Source of the DNA: Candidatus Hydrothermarchaeota archaeon
GTDB lineage: Archaea > Hydrothermarchaeota > Hydrothermarchaeia > Hydrothermarchaeales > BMS3B
Length of the DNA: 45,858 nucleotides
Assembly (NCBI GenBank): GCA_015521615.1
Contig: WANW01000033.1
Span: 1-45,858, forward strand
Direction: 5' to 3'
The translations under genes and the position numbers were made by a program. Within the stretch, counting starts at the first letter, position 1. Every line of letters starts with the position of its first letter. Of this stretch, positions 7,592 to 15,926 are shown in pieces. The notes below the pieces were generated by a model that searched no databases, was not told where the DNA came from, and saw nothing but the letters and a program-made list of their open reading frames with translations.

Positions 7592-7685
7592 GGGGGCATG
7601 GTGTAGCGGCTATCATAGCGGGCTCCAGACGACACACCTAGGCGGGAGATACCCGCCGACCTGGGTTCGAGTCCCAGTGCCCCCA
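7592..7685 (+). tRNA. tRNA-Trp (CCA) with a 22-nt intron
   Basis: The acceptor stem GGGGGCA (7592-7598) pairs with TGCCCCC (7678-7684), with discriminator A. The T arm is CTGGG-TTCGAGT-CCCAG (7661-7677). The anticodon stem GCGGG (7618-7622) pairs with CCCGC (7652-7656), and the anticodon CCA is at 7625-7627. The intron is 7629-7650, at the canonical 37/38 site. It forms a textbook bulge-helix-bulge: central helix CTCC (7623-7626) with GGAG (7645-7648), and three-base bulges AGA (cut after 7628) and ATA (cut after 7650). CCA-3' is not encoded. The intron is much shorter than the box C/D intron of some archaeal tRNA-Trp genes. Confidence 0.95.
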
Positions 7686-7700
7686 CTTCCCTTATTTAAT

Positions 7701-7711
7701 CTTTTTCTTTT
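7701..7711 (+). terminator. Oligo-T terminator after tRNA-Trp
   Basis: CTTTTTCTTTT follows the tRNA 3' end by 15 bases. Archaeal RNA polymerase terminates at such U-runs without needing a hairpin. The rest of the gap to 7820 shows no gene. Confidence 0.45.
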
Positions 7712-7823
7712 GTAAATCTTCTCAAATGATATGGTAATTCACTCTGTCTGATGTTTACCGCTTCTTATAACCTCGCTCATTGGACTATTCCAGGTTGACT
7801 GTTTAAAAAAATCCACCACCAAA

Positions 7824-7832
7824 ATTTAAATA
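7824..7832 (+). promoter_or_regulatory. TATA box for the usp-CBS operon
   Basis: ATTTAAATA is centred at about 7828, which predicts transcription starting near 7853. The ~22-base leader before GTG 7875 contains the purine run AAAGGGGGAAG. Confidence 0.55.
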
Positions 7833-7874
7833 CCCCCTTACAAACATTATTACAAAGGGGGAAGAGAGATAAAA

Positions 7875-8333
7875 GTGCTGATGTGCACCGACGGTTCGAG
7901 GTTCGCAGAGGAAGCAATAGAGCAGGCAGGTTATCTGCTGAAGCACACTTCGCCGGAGGTCACCATCCTCCGGGTTATTCCCAAATTTGAAGAGGAGTAC
8001 GCGGAGTACAACGAGTACTTTGAGGTCTTCAAGGATGATATTCACAGGCTCAGAAAGCTGGGCACACCCAAGGCTGTGAAGAGGTCACTGGAAGAAGGTG
8101 TGAAGATTCTGAAGAAGTACGGGATAGAAGCAAAAACCAAGGTGCGTCGTGGAAGAGCTGCGGATGAGATTATAAGGGAGATTGAAGAGGGAGACTACAA
8201 CCTGGTGGTGCTCGCCTCCTATGGCAGGGGTATAAGCAAGTTCATGCTGGGTAGTGTTTCCCGGGAGGTTGTGCACCGTTCTGAGATACCTGTGCTTGTG
8301 ATGAAGAGCAAAGAGGGCAGGGCGATGTTTTAG
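7875..8333 (+). CDS. Universal stress protein (UspA family)
   Basis: 152 residues. It begins MLMCTDGSRFAEEAIEQA, matching the first strand and nucleotide loop of USP (usually V-P-x-D-G-S). The C-terminal ATP-binding motif is GRGISKFMLGSVSREVV (G-2x-G-9x-G-S pattern in slightly altered form), so it probably binds ATP. The start is a GTG; an ATG two codons later would remove part of strand 1. Nine bases separate it from the CBS-domain gene, so the two are probably co-transcribed and may pair nucleotide sensing functions. Confidence 0.85.
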   Translation: MLMCTDGSRFAEEAIEQAGYLLKHTSPEVTILRVIPKFEEEYAEYNEYFEVFKDDIHRLRKLGTPKAVKRSLEEGVKILKKYGIEAKTKVRRGRAADEIIREIEEGDYNLVVLASYGRGISKFMLGSVSREVVHRSEIPVLVMKSKEGRAMF

Positions 8334-8342
8334 GTGGTTGTA

Positions 8343-8735
8343 ATGAAGGAGCTTGCACAGTTAAAAGCCGAGGATATAATGCTTCCCGCGGAAAAGGTGA
8401 TAACCATCTCGCCTGAGGACAAGATAGCACTGGCAGACCTCATAATGACGCGCTCGAGCGTGGGCAGTTTGCCTGTTGTTGAAGGAGAGAGAATCCTTGG
8501 TATAGTGACTCAGCGTGACATAATGCTGGCAAAAACCTTTCAGGTCGGCTCTCTGCCGGTGCGCGATCTCATGACAAAGCGTTTAATAGTCGTTGGCAGA
8601 GATGCACCATTGAAGGAAATCCTGAGGCTTATGATAGAAAACAGGATAGAGCGCCTGCCTGTGGTCGAAGACGGAAAATTCCTGGGGCTTATTGTTCATG
8701 GGAGGATATTGAAGGAACTCTACCGCCGCCTTTAA
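8343..8735 (+). CDS. Two-CBS-domain protein
   Basis: 130 residues forming one CBS pair. The first CBS covers about residues 6-65 (KAEDIMLPAEKVITISPEDK, then LPVVEGERILGIVTQRDIM) and the second about 70-130 (VRDLMTKRLIVVGRDA, then LPVVEDGKFLGLIVHGRIL). CBS pairs bind adenosine nucleotides and regulate partners; no catalytic domain is attached. I chose ATG 8343 over GTG 8334 because TAGGTGG lies 5-6 bases upstream of it. Stop codons overlap with the convergent PRC-barrel gene. Confidence 0.85.
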   Translation: MKELAQLKAEDIMLPAEKVITISPEDKIALADLIMTRSSVGSLPVVEGERILGIVTQRDIMLAKTFQVGSLPVRDLMTKRLIVVGRDAPLKEILRLMIENRIERLPVVEDGKFLGLIVHGRILKELYRRL

Positions 8736-9007
8736 GGTGTTGCAGCCCTTGCAGAATAAACTATATTTTTCAAAATTACAATATCCCCCACCGATTTTAC
8801 CGCTCTGTAGGGCACATTTACACCTTTTGATTTATCAACTCCCACCCTCTTCCAGAAACTCTCCTCAACATTTCCTATGAGTATGCCGGTAACCCTGCCG
8901 GTCTCCGGATCAATAACTACGTCATCCACGCTGCCTACATGAGCTCCATCTTCGGTGAAAACCTCCTTACCTGTGATTTCGCTCAACCTTGAAACCAAGG
9001 GAACCAC
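8732..9007 (-). CDS. PRC-barrel domain protein
   Basis: 91 residues from a GTG at 9007. The whole chain is a PRC barrel: LSEITGKEVFTEDGAHVGSV, then VVIDPETGRVTGILIG and VPYRAVKSVGDIVIL. Small archaeal PRC-barrel proteins occur near cell-division and RNA-processing genes, but no specific role can be assigned here. A longer frame reaches 9091, but its first 28 residues lie across the promoter. A TATA box (minus strand, about 9031-9042) sits 29 bases before GTG 9007, so the shorter start is right and the mRNA is nearly leaderless. Confidence 0.8.
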   Translation of the reverse strand: MVPLVSRLSEITGKEVFTEDGAHVGSVDDVVIDPETGRVTGILIGNVEESFWKRVGVDKSKGVNVPYRAVKSVGDIVILKNIVYSARAATP

Positions 9008-9030
9008 CTCGTGAGTATTTTTTGGCGATG

Positions 9031-9061
9031 CATATATAAAGCTAATGATGTTTAATAAATA
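9031..9061. promoter_or_regulatory. Divergent TATA boxes for PRC-barrel gene and site-2 protease
   Basis: On the minus strand GCTTTATATATG (plus 9031-9042) is spaced for the GTG at 9007. On the plus strand TTTAATAAATA (9051-9061) is centred 25 bases before the ATG at 9081. Both genes are predicted to be leaderless or almost so. Confidence 0.6.
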
Positions 9062-9080
9062 AAAAGTTTGGGGCATAGTT

Positions 9081-10160
9081 ATGAGGGACAACTATCGTAT
9101 AGGAAGCATTTTTGGGATACCTCTGGAGCTGCATGTGTCCTTCCTGTTGCTTCTTCTATTTTTCTTTATGTATAGCGCCTTTACTCTAAACCCTGAGCCA
9201 TTCATATATATTGTAATGCTCTTCGCCACTGTTACACTGCACGAGTTAAGTCATTCACTTGTGGCCAGGCGTTATGGCATCAGGATTTCAAAAATTACCC
9301 TGCTTCCCTTTGGAGGCATTGCGTCAATGGATGAGATGCCCAAGGACCCGAAGAAGGAGTTTGCCATCGCCATAGCAGGGCCGGGTTTCAACTTTATAGT
9401 TGGCGGCCTGAGTTTGATGGTTATTGCAGCCTTTGGTGGCCTGGGGGAAATATCTCCCTTTTTCGAGCTAAAAATTAGAGGTTTAATGGATCTCCTGGTG
9501 GTGTTTTTTAAAGTTAATATCCTGCTCGGCATCTTCAATCTTTTTATCCCTGCCCTGCCAATGGATGGGGGGCGCGTGTTCCGTTCCCTCCTTGCCTTCA
9601 AACTTGGCTTTCCTGCAGCCACTGAGATTGCCACAGGTATAGCAAAGCTAATAGCTATTTTTATGGCTCTTACGGGTGTTCTCCTCCCGAATCTGTGGCT
9701 TATTTTTATTGCATTCTTTGTGTACATTGGTGCAACACAGGAAGGAGAGGTTTCGCGAATAAACCTCATGCTCTCGGGACTGAAAGTTAAGGATTTGATG
9801 AGCACGCAGGTTGTGGCTGTGGATAGTGACATAACTCTGGAGGAGTTTGCAGAGATTATGTTTGAAAAGAGGCATATGGGCTACCCTGTGGTCTCAGAGG
9901 GCAAGCTTGTGGGAATAATCACCTTCAGCGACCTGTCGCGAGTGCCTAGGGAAGAGTGGAGCATAAAGCGTGTTGGGGATGTTATGACAAAAAGGCTCCT
10001 TACAATAGGGCCGGAGGAGGAGGCCTTTGAGGCTTTTATGCGCATGGCACGTGCAGGTGTGGGAAGGCTGCTCGTGGTGGACGAAGGCAGGCTTGTGGGT
10101 ATTATATCAAAGACAGACCTGCTGCGCACCCTTGAAATAATGCGCCTTATGAGGTATTAG
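9081..10160 (+). CDS. Site-2 protease (M50) with C-terminal CBS pair
   Basis: 359-residue intramembrane metalloprotease. The N-terminus has several hydrophobic helices (about 18-50, 105-125, 135-160, 180-215). The zinc motif HELSH is at 54-58, and the third-ligand region reads ALPMDGGR (D162). The C-terminal ~120 residues are two CBS domains (KVKDLMSTQVVAVDSD and RVGDVMTKRLLTIGPE) that probably sense adenine nucleotides and gate the protease. This is the common archaeal M50B architecture. Substrate unknown. The next gene begins three bases after its stop. Confidence 0.93.
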   Translation: MRDNYRIGSIFGIPLELHVSFLLLLLFFFMYSAFTLNPEPFIYIVMLFATVTLHELSHSLVARRYGIRISKITLLPFGGIASMDEMPKDPKKEFAIAIAGPGFNFIVGGLSLMVIAAFGGLGEISPFFELKIRGLMDLLVVFFKVNILLGIFNLFIPALPMDGGRVFRSLLAFKLGFPAATEIATGIAKLIAIFMALTGVLLPNLWLIFIAFFVYIGATQEGEVSRINLMLSGLKVKDLMSTQVVAVDSDITLEEFAEIMFEKRHMGYPVVSEGKLVGIITFSDLSRVPREEWSIKRVGDVMTKRLLTIGPEEEAFEAFMRMARAGVGRLLVVDEGRLVGIISKTDLLRTLEIMRLMRY

Positions 10161-10162
10161 AG

Positions 10163-11617
10163 ATGAGGGTACTTACCTCGAAGGAGCTTAAGGTGCTGGA
10201 TATAAATAGTACCTGGTTTGGTGTGAGCGTGGAGGAGCTGATGGAGAATGCTGGCAGAGCTTTTGCAGAGGAGCTGAGCGAGAGGGTGGAGCTTGCTGGT
10301 AAGCGCGTGTTAGTGCTCTGCGGCTCCGGCAACAACGGTGGCGATGGCTTTGTTGCGGCGCGATACCTTGCTGAGAGAGGCACAAGGGTTGGCGTAATGC
10401 TCGCTCGCGAGCCCAGAAGTAGCGCTGCAAAGCAGAATCTTGCAAAGCTCAGGAAGCTTGGAATAATGGTGAAACGTCTCAGAGAGCAGCACCTTGATGC
10501 TGATATAATTGTGGACGCCCTTCTGGGCACTGGAATTAAAGGGGAGGTGCGAGAGCCGTACAGGAGCATTATCGAGGAGATAAACAGGAGCGGTGCATTT
10601 AAGGTTTCTGTGGATGTGCCCTCTGGATTGAATGAGGCTGGTGAGGGGTACTGCGTTGCCGCTGACCTTGTGGTCACCTTCCATGCGCCCAAGCCTGGCC
10701 TGGAGCGTTTTCCTACGGTTGTTGTTGACATTGGGATACCTGAGAAGGCTTCCCGCTATGTTGGTGCTGGAGATGTGGTGATTAACCTGCCAGAGAGGCG
10801 TAGGGAGGCGCATAAAGGTGATTATGGACGGGTGCTTATTATAGGCGGGAGTGTGGAATATCATGGTGCTCCCCTGCTAAGCGCCCTCGCTGCTCTCAAC
10901 TCAGGCGTGGATATGGTTTACCTCGCTGTGCCTGAGGTTAACTTTGAGGCTACGCGGGGCTTCTCGCCGGAGTTTATAGTCAGGAAATACGGGGGCGAGT
11001 GTTTCTCCACTGAAGCCATCCCCGAGGTTGAAACTCTCCTGGCGGGTGTTGACTCTGTGCTTATCGGCCCAGGCTTAGGGGTTAGAGAGGAAACCGCCCG
11101 CGGCGTGGTTGAGCTTTTGAAGCGCTGCTCAAAACCATGTGTTGTGGATGCAGATGCGCTCAAGGCGCTCAGGGAGAAGCTCCCTGTTAAAGGTTCTAAA
11201 CTTGTACTCACACCGCATGCGGGCGAGTTTTATGCTCTTACAGGCGAACGTCTTCCACAGGAGCTAGAAGAGAGGGTTGAGGTTGTAAAGGAGTGGAGCC
11301 GACGTCTGGGAGCGGTGATTCTCCTTAAGGGTAGTGTGGACATAATCTCCTCCAGCAAGGGGGAGGTGAAGCTCAATGAAACAGGCAACCCGGGCATGAC
11401 TGTCGGCGGTACCGGAGATGTGCTTGCGGGCTTAACCGCTGGCTTAATCGCTCAGGGGATGAGCGCCTTCCGGGCGGCGTGCAGCGCGGCGTTTATCAAC
11501 GGCTATGCTGGGGATATGCTCCTGGAAGAAAAGGGCTACACCTTCACAGCCCTTGAGCTTGCAGCTATGATTCCCTATGCGATTAAGGATATTTTTGAGA
11601 GGTTTGGAGGGGTGTAA
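10163..11617 (+). CDS. nnr: Bifunctional NAD(P)HX epimerase / ADP-dependent NAD(P)HX dehydratase
   Basis: 484-residue metabolite-repair enzyme that converts damaged, hydrated NAD(P)H back to NAD(P)H. The N-terminal epimerase half (~1-205) has MENAGRAFA and the nucleotide loop CGSGNNGGDGFVAARYL. The C-terminal dehydratase half (~215-480) has GDYGRVLIIGG, DADALKAL, LTPHAGEFYALTG, LLKGSVDII and the ribokinase-like signature NPGMTVGGTGDVLAG. Both halves look intact. It follows the site-2 protease with only two bases between stop and start, suggesting co-transcription. Confidence 0.95.
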   Translation: MRVLTSKELKVLDINSTWFGVSVEELMENAGRAFAEELSERVELAGKRVLVLCGSGNNGGDGFVAARYLAERGTRVGVMLAREPRSSAAKQNLAKLRKLGIMVKRLREQHLDADIIVDALLGTGIKGEVREPYRSIIEEINRSGAFKVSVDVPSGLNEAGEGYCVAADLVVTFHAPKPGLERFPTVVVDIGIPEKASRYVGAGDVVINLPERRREAHKGDYGRVLIIGGSVEYHGAPLLSALAALNSGVDMVYLAVPEVNFEATRGFSPEFIVRKYGGECFSTEAIPEVETLLAGVDSVLIGPGLGVREETARGVVELLKRCSKPCVVDADALKALREKLPVKGSKLVLTPHAGEFYALTGERLPQELEERVEVVKEWSRRLGAVILLKGSVDIISSSKGEVKLNETGNPGMTVGGTGDVLAGLTAGLIAQGMSAFRAACSAAFINGYAGDMLLEEKGYTFTALELAAMIPYAIKDIFERFGGV

Positions 11618-11624
11618 TGGTCCA

Positions 11625-11684
11625 TTTTATATATCATTTAAATGGTTATCTATGCTCCCTGATAAGGGTATTTATAAAGGAGGT
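11625..11684 (+). promoter_or_regulatory. Promoter and ribosome site of tbp
   Basis: TTTTATATA at 11625-11633 predicts transcription from about 11654. The ~37-base leader carries GGAGGT (11679-11684), six bases from the ATG at 11691. That decides the start against the upstream in-frame ATG at 11577. Unlike most genes here, tbp thus seems to have a leader. Confidence 0.6.
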
Positions 11685-11690
11685 ATCTGG

Positions 11691-12230
11691 ATGACGGACG
11701 TGGTTATAGAGAATGTGGTGGCTTCAACCTCTCTGGGGCAGAAGTTTGACCTGGGATTGATAACCGTAAACCTTGACCGTGTGGAGTATGAGCCGGAGCA
11801 GTTCCCGGGGCTGGTTTACCATCTCGACGAGCCCAAGGCTGCGGCGCTGATTTTTGGTTCTGGCAAGATTGTCTGCACAGGTGCAAAAAGTATAGAGGAG
11901 GCGCACCTCGCCATAAAGAAGATAATTGAGAAGATACGTGAGGCGGGGATAGAGATAAACTCCGAGCCAGAAGTTGTTATTCAGAATGTTGTTGCAACTG
12001 CTAACCTGAATGCTGAGCTGAATCTTGATGCAATTGCAATAGCTCTCGATAATACAGAATATGAGCCGGAGCAGTTCCCCGGCTTAGTGTACAGGATGCA
12101 GGATCCCAAGGTTGTGCTGCTTCTTTTCGGCTCCGGTAAGATTGTCTGCACAGGCGCCAAGAGTGTAGAAGATGCAAAGCGCGCCACTGAGAATGTTAAA
12201 GCTACACTGAAAGAACTGGGGCTACTGTAG
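11691..12230 (+). CDS. tbp: TATA-box-binding protein
   Basis: 179-residue basal transcription factor that bends TATA DNA and recruits TFB and RNA polymerase. It is a perfect two-fold direct repeat. EYEPEQFPGLVY occurs at about residues 42-53 and again at 133-144, and FGSGKIVCTGAKS occurs in both halves. All saddle-forming segments are present. Start chosen from the ribosome site GGAGGT; earlier residues in the same frame are promoter. Followed nine bases later by aIF2-beta. Confidence 0.98.
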   Translation: MTDVVIENVVASTSLGQKFDLGLITVNLDRVEYEPEQFPGLVYHLDEPKAAALIFGSGKIVCTGAKSIEEAHLAIKKIIEKIREAGIEINSEPEVVIQNVVATANLNAELNLDAIAIALDNTEYEPEQFPGLVYRMQDPKVVLLLFGSGKIVCTGAKSVEDAKRATENVKATLKELGLL

Positions 12231-12240
12231 GGGTTGCAGA

Positions 12241-12867
12241 ATGGAATACGACTATGAAAAGCTTCTCGAAAAAGCGTACGAGGAGCTTCCTGAGAAGGTT
12301 AAGGAGCACAAACGCTTTGAGATACCTCAGATAGCCTCTATAATCCAGGGCAAGATTACTGTGGTGCAGAACTTGGCTGAAGTGGCGAAGCTGATAAACC
12401 GCCCTCCTGAGATGCTGGTGAAGTACCTGCTCCGCGAACTTGGTACTGCGGGGAGTCTGGAAGGGCAGTATCTCATAATGAAGGGACAGTTCCGTCAGCC
12501 CCAGATACAGGAGAAGTTTGAGTCCTTCCTCGCACAGTATGTGCTCTGCCCGGAGTGTGGCCGTCCGGATACCAGAATAATTAAAGAGGACAGGATAACT
12601 TTGCTGAAGTGCGAGGCCTGTGGCTCGAGGCACCCCCTCGGAGCGATACGCGCCGCACCGGTGCCAAAGCGCAGTACAAAGCCCCAGGTTGGTGAGGAAA
12701 TTACAGTGCAGATTACCCAGACTGGAAAGCGCGGTGATGGCGTGGCGAAGCTCGGGGAGTATATTATATATGTAAGCGGTGCTAGAGAAGGACAGAGAGT
12801 AAAAGCGAGAATTACAGGCGTGCAGGGCACGCGGATTTTTGCGACTGTTGTAGAGGTACTGAGGTGA
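12241..12867 (+). CDS. eif2b: Translation initiation factor aIF2 beta subunit with TRAM domain
   Basis: 208 residues. The N-terminal helix (YEKLLEKAYEELPEKVKEH) binds aIF2 gamma. The central alpha/beta domain contains VVQNLAEVAKLINRPPEMLVKYLLRELGT-like core elements. A zinc ribbon has two CxxC pairs (LCPECGRPD and KCEACGSRH). The last ~60 residues form a TRAM domain (VGEEITVQITQTGKRGDGVAKL...), an RNA-binding beta barrel that only some archaea attach to this subunit. The protein helps deliver Met-tRNAi to the ribosome. Its TGA directly abuts the next gene's ATG. Confidence 0.95.
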   Translation: MEYDYEKLLEKAYEELPEKVKEHKRFEIPQIASIIQGKITVVQNLAEVAKLINRPPEMLVKYLLRELGTAGSLEGQYLIMKGQFRQPQIQEKFESFLAQYVLCPECGRPDTRIIKEDRITLLKCEACGSRHPLGAIRAAPVPKRSTKPQVGEEITVQITQTGKRGDGVAKLGEYIIYVSGAREGQRVKARITGVQGTRIFATVVEVLR

Positions 12868-13563
12868 ATGCTTAAAGCTATATTTTTTGATATAGACGAT
12901 ACCCTCTACGACAGTACAACCCTCGCCAGGATGGCGAGGCTCAACTCCATACGTGCAATGATAGACGCTGGTTTGGAGGAGCGCAATGAGGATAAGCTGT
13001 ACTCACTCCTCCAGAAAATAATTAAAAAGTTCGGCTCCAACTACCCCAAGCATTATGACGAGCTTTTAAAAGAGCTGGGCATACCCTGGAATCCAAAGAT
13101 AGTTGCGGCTGGTGTCGTGGCGTATGAGCACACAAAGTTTGGTTATCTGAAACCATTTCCAGGCGTTGTTCCAACACTCATAAAGCTAAAGCAGAGGTAC
13201 AGGCTTGGTGTTATATCCAATGGTCTCGCGGTGAAGCAGTGGGAGAAGCTGATAAACCTCTCCCTGCACCACTTCTTCGACGTAGTCGTGACAAGCGAAG
13301 AGGTTGGGTATGAGAAGCCCGCCACGGAGATTTTTGAGGCTGCGATGCAGAAGCTGGGCGTGGCGGGTGAGGAGTGCGTTATGGTCGGCGACCGTCTTGA
13401 TACCGATGTGCTTGGGGGCAAGCTTGCGGGGATGCGCACCGTCTGGTTAAGGAGAGGGAAGTACTCCAGGGCAGAACCAAAAAGTGAAGATGAGAAACCG
13501 GACGCGGTTATCTATGAGATAGTGGAGCTTCCCGAAGCGCTGGTGAAGCTCAGTCCACAATAA
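12868..13563 (+). CDS. HAD-superfamily hydrolase
   Basis: 231 residues. Motif I is FFDIDDTLYDS (D8 nucleophile, D10 acid/base), motif II is VISNG and motif III/IV is EKPATEIFEAA...MVGDRLDTDVLGG. The helical cap lies between motifs I and II, which is subfamily IA (haloacid-dehalogenase/phosphatase type). Most members dephosphorylate small metabolites; substrate cannot be read from sequence. ATG starts one base after the aIF2-beta stop. The 3' end overlaps the convergent tfx gene by 14 bases. Confidence 0.85.
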   Translation: MLKAIFFDIDDTLYDSTTLARMARLNSIRAMIDAGLEERNEDKLYSLLQKIIKKFGSNYPKHYDELLKELGIPWNPKIVAAGVVAYEHTKFGYLKPFPGVVPTLIKLKQRYRLGVISNGLAVKQWEKLINLSLHHFFDVVVTSEEVGYEKPATEIFEAAMQKLGVAGEECVMVGDRLDTDVLGGKLAGMRTVWLRRGKYSRAEPKSEDEKPDAVIYEIVELPEALVKLSPQ

Positions 13564-13978
13564 CACGTCCGTCTTTGAGTATGGTTATCCTTATCTCCTG
13601 CGTCACCACCCTGCCGTTGAGCTTGCCCTTCGCCTCTCTCTCAATCTTCTCTATCAGCGAAAGGGTATTCTCCCTTACTTTGATTCCACATTCTGTGGCA
13701 CAGGCGAATACTTTTCTTGGCACATCGAATATGTCCTCGCCTTTATTCACCTCAACCATGAGGGGTGCACCTATCTTGTTGAACAGCGCCAGTGTGCGTG
13801 CCGCCTTTGCTATATTTTTCCTCGCCCTGCTCTCTGTGATACTGACATTGGCACGGGTGGTGCCCAGAATTTCAGCAACCTGAGCCTGTGTATAGCCCTT
13901 GGCGCGCAACTCCAGTATCCTTGCTTGGGTGGGTGTTAGGAAAGTTTCCAGCACCTCCTCATCGGTAAACGCAGACAT
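13550..13978 (-). CDS. tfx: Tfx family DNA-binding protein
   Basis: 142 residues. The N-terminal helix-turn-helix reads LTPTQARILELRAKGYTQAQVAEIL followed by GTTRANVS. The C-terminal domain is the Tfx-specific alpha/beta part. Tfx was described in Methanothermobacter as binding downstream of the promoter of the molybdenum formylmethanofuran dehydrogenase operon. No such genes are in this window, so the target is unknown. It is transcribed divergently from hisF, sharing a palindromic TATA element. Confidence 0.88.
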   Translation of the reverse strand: MSAFTDEEVLETFLTPTQARILELRAKGYTQAQVAEILGTTRANVSITESRARKNIAKAARTLALFNKIGAPLMVEVNKGEDIFDVPRKVFACATECGIKVRENTLSLIEKIEREAKGKLNGRVVTQEIRITILKDGRVIVD

Positions 13979-14008
13979 TTAACTCCCAATACGCTTTGGT
14001 TACCCGGG

Positions 14009-14017
14009 CTTTTAAAG
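14009..14017. promoter_or_regulatory. Shared palindromic TATA element between tfx and hisF
   Basis: CTTTTAAAG reads the same on both strands. It is about 25 bases from a plausible tfx start site near 13988 and from a hisF start site near 14038, so it could direct transcription both ways. Tfx might autoregulate here; that is a guess. Confidence 0.4.
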
Positions 14018-14059
14018 ATTTCGATTCATGTTAGGCTCGCTGATTAAGAAGGTGGTAGC

Positions 14060-14860
14060 TTGCTGACAAAGCGGATAATTCCATGCCTTGACGTGAAGGA
14101 CGGGCGAGTGGTAAAGGGGGTGCACTTCAAGAACCTGCGCGACGCGGGCTCGCCGGTGGAGCTGGCGAAGCACTACGATGAGCAGGGCGCCGACGAACTG
14201 GTGTTCCTGGACATTAGCGCCAGCCATGAGGGCAGGAAGACGATGCTGGATGTGGTTAAGGCAACTGCCGACCAGGTCTTTATACCCCTTACTGTCGGCG
14301 GCGGAATAAGCGAGGTAGAGGATGTACGCAGGATTTTAAAGGCGGGCGCCGACAAGACAGCGATAAATACGGCGGCGGTTAAGAACCCTGAGCTGATCTC
14401 AAAAGCGGCGCGCAGATTCGGGAGTCAGTGTATAGTCTCAGCCATAGACGCGAAGAGGGTTTATGAGGATAGAGAGGACCGCTATGTCGTCGAGACACCG
14501 CAGGGAAAATGCTGGTTTGAGGTTTATATCTACGGCGGACGCAGGGGCACGGGTAAAGACGCCATCGCCTGGGCGAAGGAAGTCGAGGCTCTTGGCGCTG
14601 GTGAGATACTGCTCACCAGCATGGATGCAGACGGAACAAAGATGGGCTTTGACATCCCTCTAACCAGAGCCGTGGCTGAGGAGACGGGAATACCCGTCAT
14701 CGCCAGCGGCGGCGCGGGCGAGCTGGAGCACTTCTACGAGGCCTTCGCTTATGGCAAGGCTGATGCCGCCCTTGCGGCAAGCGTGTTCCACTACGGTAAA
14801 TACACAGTGGAGGATATTAAGACCTACCTGAAGGCTCGCGGGATAGAGGTGAGGCTTTGA
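14060..14860 (+). CDS. hisF: Imidazole glycerol phosphate synthase, cyclase subunit
   Basis: 266-residue TIM barrel. It takes ammonia from HisH and closes the imidazole ring in histidine synthesis, releasing AICAR. Catalytic aspartates lie in [14 protein letters not shown] (near residue 11) and in [12 protein letters not shown] (near 177). Phosphate-binding loops include VGGGIS and ASGGAG. The start is a TTG with AAGGTGGT four to five bases upstream; the family's usual ML(A/T)KRIIPCLD fits. The TGA overlaps the next gene's TTG (TTGA). Confidence 0.96.
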   Translation: MLTKRIIPCLDVKDGRVVKGVHFKNLRDAGSPVELAKHYDEQGADELVFLDISASHEGRKTMLDVVKATADQVFIPLTVGGGISEVEDVRRILKAGADKTAINTAAVKNPELISKAARRFGSQCIVSAIDAKRVYEDREDRYVVETPQGKCWFEVYIYGGRRGTGKDAIAWAKEVEALGAGEILLTSMDADGTKMGFDIPLTRAVAEETGIPVIASGGAGELEHFYEAFAYGKADAALAASVFHYGKYTVEDIKTYLKARGIEVRL

Positions 14861-15750
14861 GGGGTCAGGAGGCAGAACTTTCTGCAAAGGAGTTGAGGTT
14901 TGCTCTGATATTCACCCTCGGGATTTTTGTGGTCGAGGTGGTCGGGGGCGTAGTTTCCAACAGCCTCGCCCTGCTCAGCGATGCCTCACATGTGTTCAGC
15001 GATGCCTTTGCTCTTGCCCTGAGCTACTTGGCGATAAAGATAGCCTCTCGTCCGCCAAGCCTGAGCCGGACCTTTGGTTACCACCGCGCTGAGGTGCTTG
15101 CAGCGCTGGTAAATGGTGTGCTCCTCCTGGGAATCTCCCTTGCCATTTTCCACGAGGCATATCAGCGCTTTCTCTCCCCGCCGGATATAAAGCTGAGAGA
15201 GATGCTTGGGGTGGCTGTTTTCGGCCTGGCGGCAAACCTCTTTGTAATGTTCCGCCTCCGCGAGCATGCACACGAGGACATAAACATACGCGGCGCCTTT
15301 CTGCACGTTGTTGGGGATACCCTGGGGAGCGTGGGCGTGATTGTTGGTGGAGTGGCTATCTACCTCACAGGTAATACCCTTGCCGATCCCGCGGTGAGCG
15401 CCTTTATTGCCGCAATAATTGCAGTGGGAGCGCTGAGGCTGGTTGTGGAGTCGCTGCACATTCTGCTCGAGGGCACGCCAAGGCATGTGGATGTGCTTGC
15501 TCTGAAGCGCTCTCTGGAGAGCATAGCTGGCGTTAAGGATGTGCACGACCTGCATGTGTGGGCAATATGCTCACACATCAATGCCGCGAGCGCTCACATA
15601 TCAGTGGAGGATCAGATGATAAGCCAGCTCGAGAAAATTCAGCGTGAGGTTAATGAAAAATTTAAGGAGTACCGGATAAACCACACCACCCTGCAGTTTG
15701 AGTGCGTTGGTGAAAGGTGTGAAACAGGCGAGGGGCACGGGAGCTTTTAA
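14857..15750 (+). CDS. Cation diffusion facilitator (zinc-type) transporter
   Basis: 297 residues with about six transmembrane helices and a C-terminal cytoplasmic domain. Helix 2 has [13 protein letters not shown] and helix 5 has [11 protein letters not shown], the H/D metal-site pairs of zinc-preferring CDF exporters. A cytosolic loop carries HAHED. The C-terminal ferredoxin-like domain contains [12 protein letters not shown]. It exports divalent metal by proton antiport. The TTG start overlaps the hisF stop by four bases, so it is co-transcribed with hisF although functionally unrelated. Confidence 0.93.
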   Translation: MRGQEAELSAKELRFALIFTLGIFVVEVVGGVVSNSLALLSDASHVFSDAFALALSYLAIKIASRPPSLSRTFGYHRAEVLAALVNGVLLLGISLAIFHEAYQRFLSPPDIKLREMLGVAVFGLAANLFVMFRLREHAHEDINIRGAFLHVVGDTLGSVGVIVGGVAIYLTGNTLADPAVSAFIAAIIAVGALRLVVESLHILLEGTPRHVDVLALKRSLESIAGVKDVHDLHVWAICSHINAASAHISVEDQMISQLEKIQREVNEKFKEYRINHTTLQFECVGERCETGEGHGSF

Positions 15751-15920
15751 TATCGTCTCTGTTTCATGTTTTAACGCAAAATTACACATTTTTTCGCGTC
15801 TTATGAATATGCAGGTAAATATCCTATCATATTTAAACGTTTTCAACGGTTAAGTATAAATATGTCTCTTTTTACTACAAATACCACAAATTTAGTAGTT
15901 ATAACTGAATTAAGGAGGCG
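15751..15920 (+). promoter_or_regulatory. Promoter and ribosome site of the membrane ferredoxin operon
   Basis: AT-rich gap without a gene. AGTATAAATA (15853-15862) fits a TATA box, giving a start near 15882. The perfect 10-base palindrome AGTTATAACT is at 15897-15906. AAGGAGG at 15912-15918 is a strong ribosome site, but no ATG, GTG or TTG in the following gene's frame lies within reach of it. T-rich runs around 15789-15796 may end the preceding transcript. Confidence 0.55.
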
Positions 15921-15926
15921 ATTGAG

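Noticed and set aside
15874-15899. Possible operator: ACTAC ... GTAGT dyad near the transcription start of the ferredoxin operon.
   Set aside because: Beyond the five outer bases the halves match poorly (about 7 of 13), so it is not better than chance in AT-rich DNA.
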